The notes: generated from the sequence alone by a model not told the origin. A stretch of 64,000 nucleotides of DNA from Eumeta japonica (GCA_005406025.1 BGZK01000748.1:62001-126000); one strand, 5' to 3'. Positions 11,159-23,610 are shown, counted from the stretch's first letter. Numbers and translations are program-made.

Positions 11159-11274
11159 AGGCGAACCGTTTACACATTTAATATTATAACATTTTTATTA
11201 CCTTCAACATCTCCCGCGAGCTCCGCCGCCAAATAGTGGGAAGCCCTGGCGTCTCCTTCTCCTACATGCGTCGC

Positions 11275-12046
11275 AAATGCCCTTTTTCGCACTTATTACA
11301 CTTGTAGTTCGCAAATCTACACTCTTTTGCATTGTGATTCGCATTCCCACACACGAAACACCGAACACTGGAAGTGCCTTAACGGCGCGCCTCGGACGTC
11401 GACCGTGCGCCGCCGCCCGCCGCTCGACGCGCTCTCCAGTGGCGCACCTTGTCCACCGGTTGCCGTCTTCAACGCGAACACGCCGCCGACCGAGCTCGCG
11501 CCGCCACTATCCCGGCGCGCAGCGCGCGCGCGTACGGACTGGACCAGCTCCATCGCTGCCACGAATGTTATCTTGCCAGCATCTTCCGTGAATAAGCGTT
11601 CTCTTTCCCTCACATCCTGCAGACCGAGGATAAATCTGTCTCTGAGCATGATGTCTAGCTCACTTTGAAAATTGCAGTAACGGGCGAGTGTGCGCACCCG
11701 CGCTGCCCACTCCGCCATATCTTCCCCGGGCCGCTGTTCCGCGCGGTAGAAGTTATAGCGCTCGGCAAACACGCTCCGCTTAATCATAAAATGGGCATCG
11801 AAAAGGGACACCAAACGCTCATACGGAACCGCATCGAGTGAATCTGGTGCTACCAGACTTGACGCCACTCGCATTGTGTCTTCGGTGAGCGCCGTAATGA
11901 GAAAGCGCGCCGACGCCGCTGATTTTGTCGTTCTCGTCCGTTACGCCGTTTGCCACGCAGAACTGGGTGAGCCGCACTTTGAAGGCTTCCCAGTCATGGC
12001 TATGATGGTCAAACGATAGTGACCCACCAAAAAGACCTAACGACAT
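11275..12046 (-). pseudogene. gag: gag of the mag-like element, frameshifted
   Basis: The start is the ATG at 12046, about 66 bases after the LTR. Frame 1 (12046-11819) opens 'MSLGLFGGSLSFDHH' and contains 'WEAFKVRLTQFC'. A frame change near 11.88-11.93 kb leads to a second frame (11874-11317) with the capsid-like part ('YNFYRAEQRPGEDMAEWAAR', 'LRDRFILGLQDVRERERLF'). A further change near 11.37 kb is needed to reach the nucleocapsid CCHC knuckle, C-x2-C-x4-H-x4-C, at 11360-11319, with the start of a second knuckle after it. Gag would package the element's RNA into particles; this copy cannot. Confidence 0.85.
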
Positions 12047-12093
12047 TGTGATATCCTTATATCACTTCTTGCACGCACTTTACACTTTATTAC

Positions 12094-12110
12094 TATTTTC
12101 CTCGTCGCCA
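12094..12110 (-). other. Primer-binding site
   Basis: Two bases after the 5' LTR the minus strand reads 'tggcgacgaggaaaa'. It starts with TGG, the complement of a tRNA 3' CCA end. The sequence fits a tRNA-Ser primer as I recall for mag; the exact tRNA was not checked. Confidence 0.75.
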
Positions 12111-12112
12111 AT

Positions 12113-12189
12113 TGTTAAGTATGAAAACTACATGTCTGCTTAGTTTCGAGGTTTATTGCAAACTAACTCCTACCCACATATACACTACA
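12113..12189 (-). repeat. 5' LTR of the mag-like element (77 bp)
   Basis: Identical to the left LTR. On the minus strand it precedes the primer-binding site and gag, so it carries the element's promoter. Confidence 0.95.
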
Positions 12190-12194
12190 AGGAC
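12190..12194. repeat. Target-site duplication, right (aggac)
   Basis: Matches 7547-7551. Confidence 0.9.
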
Positions 12195-12345
12195 TAAGAA
12201 CAATAATGGGACCAGCATTGAAATTCAAAGTGGAATCGAGAATAGAAACTAGAGCGGAACCAAAGCAGACTTGACAGTGGCATCGGAATTCAAACTGAGA
12301 GTAGGATTGGTGTCAGGATGAGGGTCAACAGTGAAATCGATCGGT
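12195..12345. repeat. Purine-rich imperfect short-period repeat
   Basis: Irregular units related to 'gga.tcgaaa..gga.c' recur about every 18-24 bases. Similar tracts occur near 41.37-41.52, 46.99-47.08 and 48.87-48.90 kb. Confidence 0.35.
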
Positions 12346-13130
12346 ATAAAATAGATCCATTCGTTCTAAAACCACACAGGCAAACAGCGAGCAAATGTCA
12401 ATCACATATTGCTAAATAAATTCCCGCCCAGCTAAGCCGGTTCATCACATTTAATTTATGTATACAAAGTCGTTATCTTTGTCCTTACGCAATAGTCAAA
12501 CTCTAGTGATACTTCTACAGTATTGCTAGAAGCTATTACTTTCGTCAGTTTGCGTCAGACTAAAAAATCTGACGGTACTTTGTTCGTTTTCCACAGCCGT
12601 TACAAGTTGATTTAAGAACTGAAATCCATTTCAGGCGCACAAACGTTTTCCTTATATTCAGTCGAATAATAATGAAGAAACATACAATACGTAGGTATTA
12701 CCTTTCTTAATTTGTAAAATTTAATTAAACATAGGATACAAATATAAACAGTGGAACAAGTTTCAATAGGTTCAGATATTCGAAGAGAATTTATTTTATT
12801 AAATGTCGCACGCGCTCCAAAAGACCGATGAGCATTCCGTTAATTACGAGTAGAAGGCGTTCGCCGCGGGAGGGCGCGGCGGGCGGACGTCTGCGCGAAT
12901 TGAAAGCACAAAATAATGAAGCGGTTTTGAAAGAATTAACGACGGTGAAGCTTAAAATTCTGATGACAGCAAAAAAAAATTAACGCGTAATTAAAACAAT
13001 TTTTTTTTTGTTTATGTTCCGTAGATGAAACATACAGATATCTGATCTGATGAAATATACAGAGATCTAGTTCCAAGTCCTGTTATATCTACATGGATTA
13101 AACTAGAAGTCCTTGGAAAATCAAAAACTG
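12346..13130. other. Unassigned stretch with a small GC-rich patch
   Basis: AT-rich and non-coding except for a CpG-rich patch at about 12,840-12,960 ('gccgcgggagggcgcggcgg'). I see no recognisable exon or repeat end. Confidence 0.35.
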
Positions 13131-13139
13131 TACAAACGA

Positions 13140-14110
13140 GAAAGTTGTTTTTACTATTATTGTTTATCAAAATAGTTTTCGTTAATATCGATACATTGTT
13201 GCAATCGAGTCGGTGTTTTTTATATCTACGTTCCCAAATTGTTAGTGTTTGTCTAACGGTATGTTATGAAGCTTTGTCATGTTGAAGGAGAATCCTACTG
13301 CGAGATTATTTTTCCCGAACTTTTTGTAAAACAATAGGCGAGCAATTGTTAGTGTACCAGCCTACAGTGACTGTTTTTTATCTTCTAAAGCAATTGTTGC
13401 ATAATAACCTGTCATCCCGAAAAAAGAGGCCGCCATCTTTTCTTTGACGCTTCGACCTCATTTGACTTTAGTAGGCAACTATTCGAAAGGAAACAGCCAT
13501 TGAGCAGATTTTGTTTCGGGATCGTAACAGTAAATCTAGGTTTCGTCACCTGTAACTATGTCGTACACAGCATTTCATTCACCACTGCCAAATCTTTGCA
13601 TAATTATGTAAAATGTCGCGAAATGTCGCGACACCAATTAATACGACGAAGTTTTTGAGCGTCAGTCAAATTATGAGGTATCCACCGAGTACAAAGCTTC
13701 TTGACCGCTAAATATTCATAGAGGATTTTGTGCTTTTGACTCATACCGATGGCTAAGCCTTTCCGTATCTGCTGGTATATTACTCTTTTGTCAGTCTCTA
13801 TCACAAGCTGTACAACAATATTCTTGTCTTCGGTAGTCGTCGTAGGAGGACTTCCCTCACACAGATTGTCAGTCAGATCAGTGCGACCAGATTTCGATTA
13901 GTTAAACCAGTTATAAACAATGACAAGGGTTAGAGTTGCATCCTGAAATATTAACCGAAGTCTGTTATAAATTTCTTGTTGGTTTAAATGCCAACGAACA
14001 TCATAGAAGATTATTTCACAAACATTTTTTTCTTGTTTAATTCATGTCGCTGTTAGACAAACAATTTCCTTTTTGCTAGCGATTTGTAAAAATAAATGAC
14101 AGATGAATAC
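13140..14110 (-). mobile_element. Decayed mariner (type 1), second copy
   Basis: Minus-strand mariner transposase pieces in changing frames. The best is 13804-13604: 'IGMSQKHKILYEYLAVKKLC' then 'TRWIPHNLTDAQKLRRINWC', the helix-turn-helix and WIPHxL linker. Next come 'VTGDET' then a stop in place of W, 'YCYDPETK' near 13.52-13.56 kb, and 'ILLQHDKAS' near 13.29 kb, where the second catalytic Asp is kept. Multiple stops and indels are present. The terminal repeats seen in the 3.5-kb copy were not found here. The third catalytic Asp region is missing, so the 3' end is lost. Confidence 0.75.
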
Positions 14111-15960
14111 AATATCCATAATAAGGTTAGCAGAGAGAGTTCCATTTTTTAAGTTTAAACAAGTTTTACTATTTTACAGTTTTTAAAGAGCCAATTCTAA
14201 AAATTTTATTTGTTACCTACGTAGGACAAAATACTAGCTTCGTATAAAGCCGCATAGTTTGTTATAAAACAGAGTTATGTACTTCTGGACTCATTTGTTC
14301 AAAACTTATGCTCTTAGATCACTAGAAAAGAAAGAACTTTCTTTTTATGAATGAAGTTCACAAAATATTGTTAAAGTGAATCTTTAAAATGTAGCATAAA
14401 AGGAATGCAGCATAAATAGCATACGAAAAATTGTCCATGGCAGCTAATACGAGGTCAGCAGTCACATTTAGCTTAATTTCGGTTTCTTTTTAGAATGCTT
14501 TCATAAACTAGCCGTCTTCTGCGGTTTTGCTTGCTCGGTGAAATTTATAGAATCAGTGCAAAATGCTCTGCATAATAATGTTATTTAAAAATAAATCAAT
14601 ATCAAGACAATAAAAATGTTGTAAACAAGAAGTAAAATGAAAGGCATAGTTTAAAACATGCCAACAGATTTGAATATGGCATTTTTTACCGTTATTTAGG
14701 GACAAATACTGAAGACCTAAAAATAAATAGTAAACGCAATATATATTAACTATGGCAAAAAAAAAACCGTAATGAACATATAATATATTGTCTTTACTAT
14801 TTTTGAACATACAGATATAATAAAATAAAATCCTATTAACAACCACCTTCCCTTTTGTTTCTGAAGACAATTAAAATGTAAATTGTTTATTCTGAGTTTT
14901 GACAACATTAAAAAAAATTGAAAATATTCGTCCATTTCGTACTTATCTGCCGTATAGGGTCTCTACGTGAGTTCGTTTGCCGGCATGAAACAAAAAAAAT
15001 CACCGTTGAATTGCTTAAAGCCTAATGTGTATAACTTCACGGCATCATCCCCAATACGGGGTCAACAGAGGTAGTACAATAAGTACACATCTATGACTGC
15101 TGGTTATTCAAGTCTAAAAGCAGACTGCCAGCCCATCCTGCTCACAGGTTTCACAGACAACATAATAGTTGGAGAGTTCCAATTGTGGGTTTACCACTGT
15201 ATATAGTTTCACCGCTAGCGAATGATGTTGTTTAGTAAACAAATGTATTTATTCTTTTAGAAAAACTGGCACATTCTTTGCATTGAATCTACGGTCATCG
15301 AATGAAAATTTTTGGAACGAAATTCCTTAACGCGGTTTGCGATAGGAGTTAACTGATAGAAATCGTAACGTTACGAAAAAGTGTTCCGCCTCTTCCACGC
15401 GACATTCTCTTTTCTTAAAATATTAAATGAGACTGATTTTTTCGATTTTGGAAAATATTCAATTTTAAAGTATTAGTAAATTCGCTAGTTGTATGTATGA
15501 AAGTGACATTTATTATTAATTTTAAAAATAGCCTAATTATTCAAATTGACGAACCTAATAAATTTAATTAAAAAAACATTATGGCGCTGTTTAGTTCTTT
15601 CATGACGTCGTGATAGATATTTGAATATTATTTCATAACCACCGTATTATATGTTCGTTTGTTAAATACTATTTCAGCTGTATATCCACAGATGAACACA
15701 CACACAAAAAATATGTGTATGTTGAGCAATAATTTCGTCGATTACGAACAGATTTCGATTTTTTTTAATTAAAATGGTATACTCCCGATATCGTCCGATA
15801 GTCACCAAATCAGAATCAAACGATTTGATCTCAGAGATCGTGAGGTACCTTTAAATATAGTGTTTTGAATTCTGATGGCGATCTGTCGCCAGAAACTATT
15901 CTTTAATGGCTTGAACTGACAAATAATAATTTGTCTCGTAAGGGCGAGAGGGCGTGTGAG
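14111..15960. other. AT-rich stretch without recognisable genes
   Basis: Short lysine/phenylalanine-rich frames only (for example 14,553-14,935), typical of AT-rich non-coding DNA. The segment 15,030-15,190 is somewhat GC-richer and may be an old repeat. Nothing identified. Confidence 0.4.
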
Positions 15961-15965
15961 GAATT

Positions 15966-16290
15966 ATGATATTCACCACTCCCTTCTTTTTCGCATATAT
16001 TATTCATAGACTGTATATGCGGTTAAGTACACCGGTCAATTCAACATACAATTCAGATTATATAATTCGGAATGATCCTGGAGCAAAATGCAGGAGGAAT
16101 GAAATTGCATGTACCTGCAGGCCGCGCAGTAGAGCTACGTCTCGTCTCCTTCCAGGTCCTCACCAGTGACTCGGAATTTTTATACGTGTTCAGATTTGAA
16201 TTATGCGGAGCAGATGTGTATGTTTGTGTGTCGGACGCGCTTGATCGTTATCGCTCAGGTGGCGATATCGAAATCACCTGCGGAGGGTAG
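15966..16290 (+). other. Overlapping short open frames, unidentified
   Basis: Three overlapping plus frames of 67-72 codons lie here. The GC content rises between 16,070 and 16,300. No family recognised and no consistent splice structure seen. Confidence 0.15.
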
Positions 16291-16859
16291 AGCATGGGAA
16301 AGAATGAGCACTGGAAATGTAAGTTGTATGCACAAAACAAACACAGTGACTTGGCGCACATATGGCTATTAGTCAAATTTGCTATACACAAAATTAAAAC
16401 TGATTATTTAATAGTCTATCTACCTACATATTTTCATTCATTTATATAAATTCAATGTGACAATCTTAGTGGGAACACTTTATCGATAAAGATAAATTTT
16501 TCGGCAATTTAGTACAAATAGGGTAAATGAAATTAATGTGGAAGTGCTTCAGAATGTGATGTACATAGAATTTTTACGTTGTAAAGAGCAAGAATAATTT
16601 CTATGGTTTGCATAAGAATAGTCTGGTAATTAGACTCCATTTAAGAATGTTAAGACCCTGAAATGATTACCAGTGGACAATAAAATCGGGATCGATATTG
16701 GTTTTGCGCTTGCTCAGTATAAAAATAAAGGCAAAGCTAGCTAATTTTATTAATAGGGTTTAAAGCACATGCAAAGTAGCTACATGAATTATAAAGTTAT
16801 AACTACTCGTAATTAATAAGGATAAATAAAATAAATTATTCAAATAAGGAATTAAAGAC

Positions 16860-17165
16860 CGCCCTCAAAACTTATTAAAATTAATTGTTCAAAAACAGAC
16901 TTCAAAAACAATTGATTAGTTATTTTTGGTGTTAGTTCCAGACAAATCAAGGTAAAGAAAATATAATCTATAAAAAAAAGGCCATTTGGTAGCGGAAATG
17001 GAAGTAGATTTTATTTTCGTATGTACCTCATATGAAATACGTAAATTTAGGATTTTCAAAATTTTAAAATGCTGTTATTTCAAAATTAATTGACTAATTT
17101 GGTTCAAATAGGAACTCGACCTTTTAATCGTCCATAAAACATGTATATTGAATTTCATTATGATC
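16860..17165 (+). repeat. Dispersed repeat family B, copy 1
   Basis: 'aacagacttcaaaaacaa' followed by 'ttatttttgg' (16,893-16,930) recurs at 46,337-46,378 with similar flanks. A match to the 'gacttcaaaaa' type repeats frequent in Lepidoptera is from memory. Confidence 0.4.
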
Positions 17166-17216
17166 TCTAAAGAATTGTAGACGCTGTCGTGCTGACAAAC
17201 CCCGCCTTGTATCGTG

Positions 17217-17217
<1 letters not shown>

Positions 17218-17283
<66 letters not shown>
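17218..17283. repeat. (TA)n microsatellite
   Basis: About 32 near-perfect TA units. The isoleucine/tyrosine-repeat frames on both strands are artefacts of it. Confidence 0.98.
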
Positions 17284-17287
<4 letters not shown>

Positions 17288-17299
17288 TATAAACACGAT

Positions 17300-17545
17300 A
17301 TAAGTAAATCGACCTCGGCCGTCTTTGGGAGTGAAGGTGAAGTCGTGGGTCGCCGCACTGTCCGGACCGGAGAAACTCGACGGTCCGGAAAAACTACGAC
17401 ATTCACTTACTTGCAGACAGCAAGTGAGTGAAAGTGAGTGAGGTCGTCCTGAACGACTACCGTCAGCGGTCGATGGCCGTACCGTCATGAGGGCCGTATG
17501 TCATTTGGTCAGCCCTCTGAAGGGTTACCGAGACTATACTACATA
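17300..17545. other. GC-rich patch, unidentified
   Basis: It includes a short inverted pair of 'gtccgga' motifs (17,360-17,390) and repeats of 'gtgagtgaaa'. No domain seen in any frame. Probably transposon sequence. Confidence 0.3.
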
Positions 17546-17569
17546 CGTGTTTGATGCATTTCGGAAGTA

Positions 17570-17760
17570 AAACTATGTGCGCAACTACATTTTATTATTG
17601 TATATCAATTTTCATTTCGATCGTCCGAGATATTCTTGAGTTATAAAAAGACATACAGACAGACAGACAGACAGTAAAAAAACAGACAGTGACCTGTTAT
17701 GTACGCAACTATATTTTGTTATTGTATATCAATTTTCATTTCAATTTTCACTGCATCATA
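17570..17760. repeat. Two direct repeats plus a (GACA)n run
   Basis: About 47 bases starting 'tatgtgcgcaactacatttt' near 17,573 recur near 17,698 ('tatgtacgcaactatatttt'), about 124 bases apart, with 'agacagacagacagacag' between them. Likely a small tandem duplication within an old repeat. Confidence 0.7.
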
Positions 17761-19055
17761 AAACGATTATTCATCACAGAATTAGCTGAAAAAAATAAAT
17801 GTACAGACAGAACCAATAGATTTATATAGTGATATAGATGAAAGAGCCTCAAGTGAGCTCTTCTGCGAGGTGTATATTTTATAGTTTATTATCATCCAAA
17901 TTCGATAATTTTCCCCCACCACCTCATATGAGCATGCTCGTGAATTTTGCTGCAATAGGTGCCTATTACTCGAACATATATTAGTGCTCATACAATTTTA
18001 GATTAAATTTTTCAATCAAATCTGTACGAAGTGATGTGATAACTGTTGACTTTACAATTAGAGCAATTGTAAAACTTAACGTCACTTCGTTCTTTAGAAT
18101 GAAACCGTAAGCGCGAGGGTCCGGCCGCCAAGTTAAACGTTTTTAATATTTAATATGGGATCTTTTGATAAGAGCAAAAAACTGTAAGCAGACGAGGCTG
18201 ACCTTCTAAGGCCAGCCGCGCGTTACGACCTTGACGTCTTGTGAGCAAACGAAAATTAGAGATGTACACTTTTTCACAGAATACTTGTTGTGATGGTGGA
18301 TATACAAAAAAATAAACTTTAAAATACATAAAAAACTTAGATGGCTCCTCAAAACAAGAAACCAGTTTCGTTTGTTTGTCTTTTCTTTTGTTTTTGTTCT
18401 ATCGTAAAAACGGTATATACATCTTAGCATCAAGGTTAGTATGATTATTAGCGCAAACTCTAATTAATTAATTAATTATATAATAAAAAACTAGTCTTGT
18501 GAGTTTTGTGGTGCTGAGGGATCTGTAGCGAATGAAAGACATGACAATGTTTATTAAATACGTAACAAATAATATATTGTGTTCCGGTGCGGAGCGTTGC
18601 GATGCGCGAATCCACTCGCGCGCATAAGCACACGAAGGACGTCCCACCTCGCATTCAACCGGTGCCTCAGTCGCTGTTTACAGCACGTAAAGACAGACCA
18701 GAGGTTTTATATAAGCATAGTTGTTAAAGTTTTGAAATTAAATCACCTTACGCGGTTATATGCATTTCCAGTTATTCCATTTTGTTTTAATGACTTTGTG
18801 TCTTAAAAATTAAAAGGGCGATAGGCCGTTGGCGCTAAATAGAGGAAGAGGGAAATAAACTCGTGACGCATACGGACTAAGATCTTAATAACGAGAGTAT
18901 TATTAAATGACATTTGTAATACAAGGTTTTACAACTTAGGAGCCCTGAGCGTGAGCTACTCCTAGCCGAGGCGACGACCTAGGCTTCCAAAGTCCCCCCG
19001 CACTTGTTACAATTGTGAACACACATTCAGCTCGGCGACAAAGCGAACAATCTGT
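17761..19055. other. Unassigned stretch
   Basis: Mostly AT-rich, with a simple (ATTA)n tract at about 18,462-18,480. No gene or repeat end recognised. Confidence 0.4.
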
Positions 19056-19059
19056 TATT

Positions 19060-19215
19060 AATGGGTACTTTTCCGCGCCCCTCCGCCGCCGCCGCCCCCC
19101 GCAGCCCGCGCTGCCCGTCGACCGTATTTCGGAAATGACGTCGTTCCCTCGGCGAAATATTTTCCGGGTTCGAAGCGGTAACAGCGTCGGACCGGGGCCT
19201 CGATTCTGACGTTAC
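19060..19215. other. GC-rich island, unidentified
   Basis: CpG-dense with 'ccgccgccgcc'. Minus frame 19333-19058 is Gly/Arg-rich. It could be a promoter-associated island or an exon remnant; no splice or domain evidence. Confidence 0.25.
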
Positions 19216-19474
19216 TCGATATTATTGTCCGTCGAAATGTGTCACATTGAAAACTGACATCTGTATGCTCAAACAAAATTAAAAAAGCGTGATTATAACA
19301 TTGATGCAAATATGCACAGAATCTACAATACACGTGTTATATTCTTATAATTTACCACAATCATTTTTTTACGTTTCTACAATATAACAATTAAAATATA
19401 TTTCTAATTGAAATCGTAAACAATGATAGCATTTCTAATTACGACTTGCAATTTGTTTCATATGATTTATCTAA

Positions 19475-20545
19475 ATATATATAAAAGAATAGACGGAATG
19501 ACTGATTGATGTATCGAGGCACAGGCCAACGAACCCCAGTAGTTTTTATTGTGCGTGTGTGCGAGGGTTTGTGTGTGTAAACCTCTCATGAGTTTTGAAC
19601 GGATCAAGACGTAGTTTGATACATTCGAAAGTGGTCCACTCAACTTCCTTAAACGTTTAAGTGCTTTTGCCCCGTAGATTTTGAATCTAAAAATAAAGTT
19701 TTCAGAAAAATATTTTTTTGAAACAACTGCCCAAACGATCAATACCAAAATCTAATCACTTCTTTTCCCTCAATAGTCATATCGACTGCCGCAAATTGCA
19801 CGGAAATCGTTTTCGGTAATTTTAAAGTTTTTAAAATTTATCTAAAAGTATTTTTTCAATATTCTGTAAATTGCTCTATCGATAACTTCCAAAATGTATT
19901 CATTTTTTTTATTCTTAAAAAACAGCATTGAGCGTTGCTAAATGCATAAATATCGGATTATTTGATCAAAAAATATTGTTGGAGAAAAGTTTTTTTAAAA
20001 AAACAGTTTTTTTTACAATAGTTCTTAGATTACTATACTGATAAAATCCAAAACGAATTAGCTTTTTTCCTCGAAAACAACGTCGATATATGCAGAATGA
20101 ATGAAAATCGGTTGGTTCTTTCGAAACACATCGTTAACGATAAATTCGGAAAAAAGAGAGAAAGGGTTTTTTTTAAATCATAAGTGAAATCTTAGATGGA
20201 TTGATGTTTGATACTTAATCATATTTTTCTGTTTAAAAAAACTACGACGGATGCCGTAAAGCAGATCAAAATCAAACAACGCAGCGAAAAATATCGTATA
20301 TAAATTTTTTTAAAAAAGCTTTTCTTTTTTAATATGTATTGATTTTCAATATCAAAAAGCTTTGACCATAGTGTGTTCTTGAGTCTAGAAAGCTTGAAAA
20401 GCACAAAAATCATTTTTTTGAGTGTGATCGGCTAAGTAATTTACCTCTACTTTATTTTTGAACGCTTTGAGCTTAAAAGTAATAATAAGTTTCAGGGATG
20501 GCCTGCAGGGTAGACCGTCTCTCAAGCTTTTCGAGCTTTTCGAGC
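19475..20545 (+). repeat. Dispersed repeat family A, copy 2
   Basis: Least interrupted copy. It has a GT-rich start (19,550-19,580), 'gagttttgaacggatcaaga', internal degenerate units with 'tcggattatttgatcaaaaa' and 'atcggttggttctttcgaaa', 'gatgccgtaaagcagatcaa' (20,252), the 'gcttttcgagctttt' phrases and the ending 'gggatggcctgcagggtaga' (20,496). The internal units recur about every 130 bases. No open frame of note. Confidence 0.65.
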
Positions 20546-21852
20546 TCAAAAATTAGTAAGGATTTAACAAAAAATCGCTCAAGAAATGGTTATATTATTT
20601 TGAAAAATATTTTGTTTTCTAAATTTTTAACAATGGTATCTTTTTATCAATTTAAACGCCCATCGTGACGTTCAATGCAGTTTTGTATTTATAATTTAAA
20701 AATCACACTTTTAACTTTAAATTGGAAAATATACTAACCAAAAAACAATTTCTTTTTTTAAATTTTTCGTTTAAAATATCTTTAGAAAAATTGAACTGAT
20801 TTCGATCAAGTTTTCAATATTAAACGCAGTTTTACTTGTGATCTAAATACGACTTGACGCAACATTTGTATCTCACGCTTAATACCTGTTATGTTATAAA
20901 AATGACACTAATACCTATTAAACATAAAAAAAGTGAAAATAGGAATTACGTTTTTACGTTGGTGACAATTAAAATTTTTAAAACTGGCTACTTAAATTAA
21001 AAATAAAACATGGAATTTAAAAACGGAACGCTTTGCCAACCTTATGTTGTATATTGCATTATCTGTCTTTTATTTTGACAAATTGGCGGCAAAATAAAAA
21101 TTATCTAACGTGAATACGAATTTAATTCGAGAATATTTTCATGCAATAATTTTCTATGAGTTTCGTTGTCATTTAAGGCGACATATTACTTGAATAAAAT
21201 ATCGTTAAATGCGAGTTTTTGTCAAAAACAGGGGGAGTTACGAACGTGAGGTTTAGCCAATGATGTTTGAACGGCGATGTGCGCAGTGCGCTTATCGTAA
21301 CTTTATGTATTCACAGGAAATAAACAACCAATTAAAAAATTATTGCAATTTTTTGTTTAATTTTGATCTCCTATAAATGCTGAGAACTCAACGAGCTAAT
21401 TAATATACAGTAATTAAATAATACTACACTAATTTAGTTAATTATTTTTTATTATTATATTCTAATAACATTAATTTTTAAAAAAAGGAGTAGTGAAAAT
21501 TGGGTATGACGTGGTTATAAGTGATCGCTTCAATGCAATATATATTTTGCAACAACACTATGAAGTCTTTCCACTATATTCGACTATGAATGTATAACAA
21601 CATAGTTGTTAATACATAACACATAGTCAAACTTTCATTATTAAGTTCTACACTCCATCTGACCTATTTTTAATATTTTTTTGAATAGATATTAGACTTG
21701 ACTGGAATGGCCACCATTCGAGCGTCAGTAACATTATAGTCTAGACTAGACCATGCCCGCTGAGAATCCTGCATGCTTTTTATTGTTGTTTTTATGGTTG
21801 GATTTTTTCCATACTGAATTAGTCAGTGTTTCAATATTGATAGTGATAATAT
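20546..21852. other. AT-rich non-coding stretch
   Basis: No recognisable feature. It may contain further decay products of repeat A, since 'atcaagttttcaatattaaa'-like text occurs near 20,800. Confidence 0.4.
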
Positions 21853-22940
21853 TAGATGGGGTAAAGTTTTTTTAATATATTATAAGTAAAATGTTCCAGT
21901 ATTTTTTTTGTTTGATTGGGCTGTTTACATCTTAGTAATTTTGATACCATTAAATGGATGACATTTAATAAAAAATTAAAGCAACCATTTTTATATTATT
22001 TTTCTGTCCACTAAAATGAGTGAATGTAAAGTAGAAATCCCATACATTTTGAAGATTTATCTTAAAAAGGAAAAAATGCGAGCAACGAAAAAATTTATGA
22101 GATTTATGGAACTAATGAAGTATCGATAACAATAGCAAAAAACTGGTTATGGATTAAGTCAATGCCACTTTGTAAAAAGTGGAGCAAGATTGGCATATTA
22201 CATCTTACTACGTAGTTAAAGAGCTAGGTATTGACTACAATGCAGTTTTTACCCATTTGAAAAAAGCTGGATGTATAAAAAAGCTCGATGCTTGGGTCCT
22301 ACAAGAGCTCACTGAATGAAATCTAATGCATTGTCTAATCATTTGCGATTCTCTGTTGAAACGTAATGAAACCGAATATTTTTTTAAAAGATTGATCATT
22401 TGATGATGAAAAATGTGTTACTTACGACAAGAACGTGCGTAGAAGACTATGATCCAAAGGCAAGCAAGTTCCACAGATTATAGTGAAACTCGGATTACCT
22501 CGCAATGAGTTGATGCTACGTTTATGGTGGGATTGTTAGGGCATTATTCATAATGAGCTTTTACTGTCGGGCAAAGCGATCGCTTCGGATCTCTACTGCT
22601 AACAGCTGATGAGAATCGAGTAAAAAGTAGAGAATAAACAGCCAGAATTGATCAACAGAAAAGGTGTGCTTTTGTACCATGATAGCGTCAGACCACACAC
22701 ATCTTTAGCCACTCAGCAAATATTGAGAGAGTTTGGTTGGGAAGTGTTAATGCATTAACCATATAGCCCTGACCTTGCACCCTCAGATTTTCACCTTTTT
22801 TGGCCTCTTCCATTAATTACAAAATGGCAACCAGTTGTTGAACATAATGGCATATATATTATGATTAAATGTAAATAAAATATGATGTAAAATTATCTTG
22901 AATTTGTATATAAAATACGTAAAACTTTTTCCTCGATCTA
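21853..22940 (+). mobile_element. mori-type mariner, both ends present, dead
   Basis: Terminal inverted repeats (gatggggtaaagttttt at 21,855 and its counterpart aaaactttttcctcgatc ending 22,938) sit between TA dinucleotides. The transposase starts at ATG 22,016 ('MSECKVEIPYILKIYLKK') and soon hits a stop. Later pieces are 'THLKKAGC', 'KKLDAWVLQELTE', 'QIIVKLGLPRNELMLRLWWD', 'LLYHDSVRPHTSLATQQILR' and 'YSPDLAPSDFHLF', keeping the second and third Asp of the DD34D triad but with stops between. About 1.08 kb against about 1.3 kb intact. Same lineage as the split copy at 32.6-37.5 kb. Confidence 0.88.
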
Positions 22941-23610
22941 ATATTACAAAACAAATAACAGTTTTAATCAATTTTTTATGATGTAATTTAATTAGTTATA
23001 TGTTTCAGCTGTGTCATTTAAATTGTAATTTAATGTGTTTTGAGTAATCGCATTTCAAATTATAATAATTTATTCGTTTCAATAGTAATTTGTAATAGAT
23101 TTACTTAAATTTTAATTGTCAACTTTAATTATTTCAACTTATGTAATATAATCATATGTTATCTTAGCACTAAAATAATACAATGTTAATTTTTCTATAA
23201 TAGACGAAATCAATCCAATACTTTTGATACCTATTGTTTGCAAGATCATTAAATAAAAAACTGTTAAAAAAACCGCGTTCAAAAAATGTTAAAATAATGA
23301 AATGATTTGTGGTTTCGGAGTCGGTGCCACCTAAAGATAAGCCATACGCAGTTTTATATCAATTTTCATAATTTAACACAGTTTTGACTCAATGCTTTGT
23401 TCATATACCGATTTGTTGAATTTTGTATTCTATCGTTAACTTTTGTATTTTTTGCTTTCATTATTTTATATTTTTAAATTGCTTTACTTCAGCTGGCATC
23501 GACTCCAAACTTTACTAATTACTCAATTATTTTGAGAGTGTATACGAAATCAAATTTCGTAATTCAAATAACTTTTACTTTAACATTTATGTTTTTATGG
23601 CATTAATGGC
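22941..23610. other. AT-rich non-coding stretch
   Basis: No feature recognised. Confidence 0.4.

Larger units (their letters stand above)
7552..12189 (-). mobile_element. mag: mag-like Ty3/gypsy LTR retrotransposon, complete but frameshifted
   Basis: This 4,638-bp element has two identical 77-bp LTRs (7552-7628 and 12113-12189) that begin TG and end CA, and 5-bp target duplications 'aggac' directly outside. Read on the minus strand it goes 5' LTR, primer-binding site, gag with a CCHC knuckle, aspartic protease, reverse transcriptase, RNase H, integrase, polypurine tract, 3' LTR. Length, 77-bp LTRs and gene order agree with what I recall of Bombyx mori mag, which normally has one long gag-pol frame. 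Here the frame is broken at several places (gag about 11.9 and 11.37 kb, the protease/RT junction about 10.7-10.78 kb, RNase H about 9.7-9.9 kb, after the integrase at 8.26 kb), so the copy cannot make its proteins. Identical LTRs suggest a recent insertion. Confidence 0.93.

Noticed and set aside
11277..11668. Plus-strand frames of 104 and 113 codons over gag
   Set aside because: Opposite strand of the mag gag; arginine-rich text from GC-rich DNA.
14553..14935. 105-codon and 61-codon minus frames with hydrophobic text
   Set aside because: Phe/Tyr/Leu-rich text expected from AT-rich DNA; no domain, no splice or poly(A) evidence.
17167..17431. Open frames of about 80 codons on both strands with Ile-Tyr repeats
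   Set aside because: Produced by the (TA)n microsatellite at 17,218-17,283.
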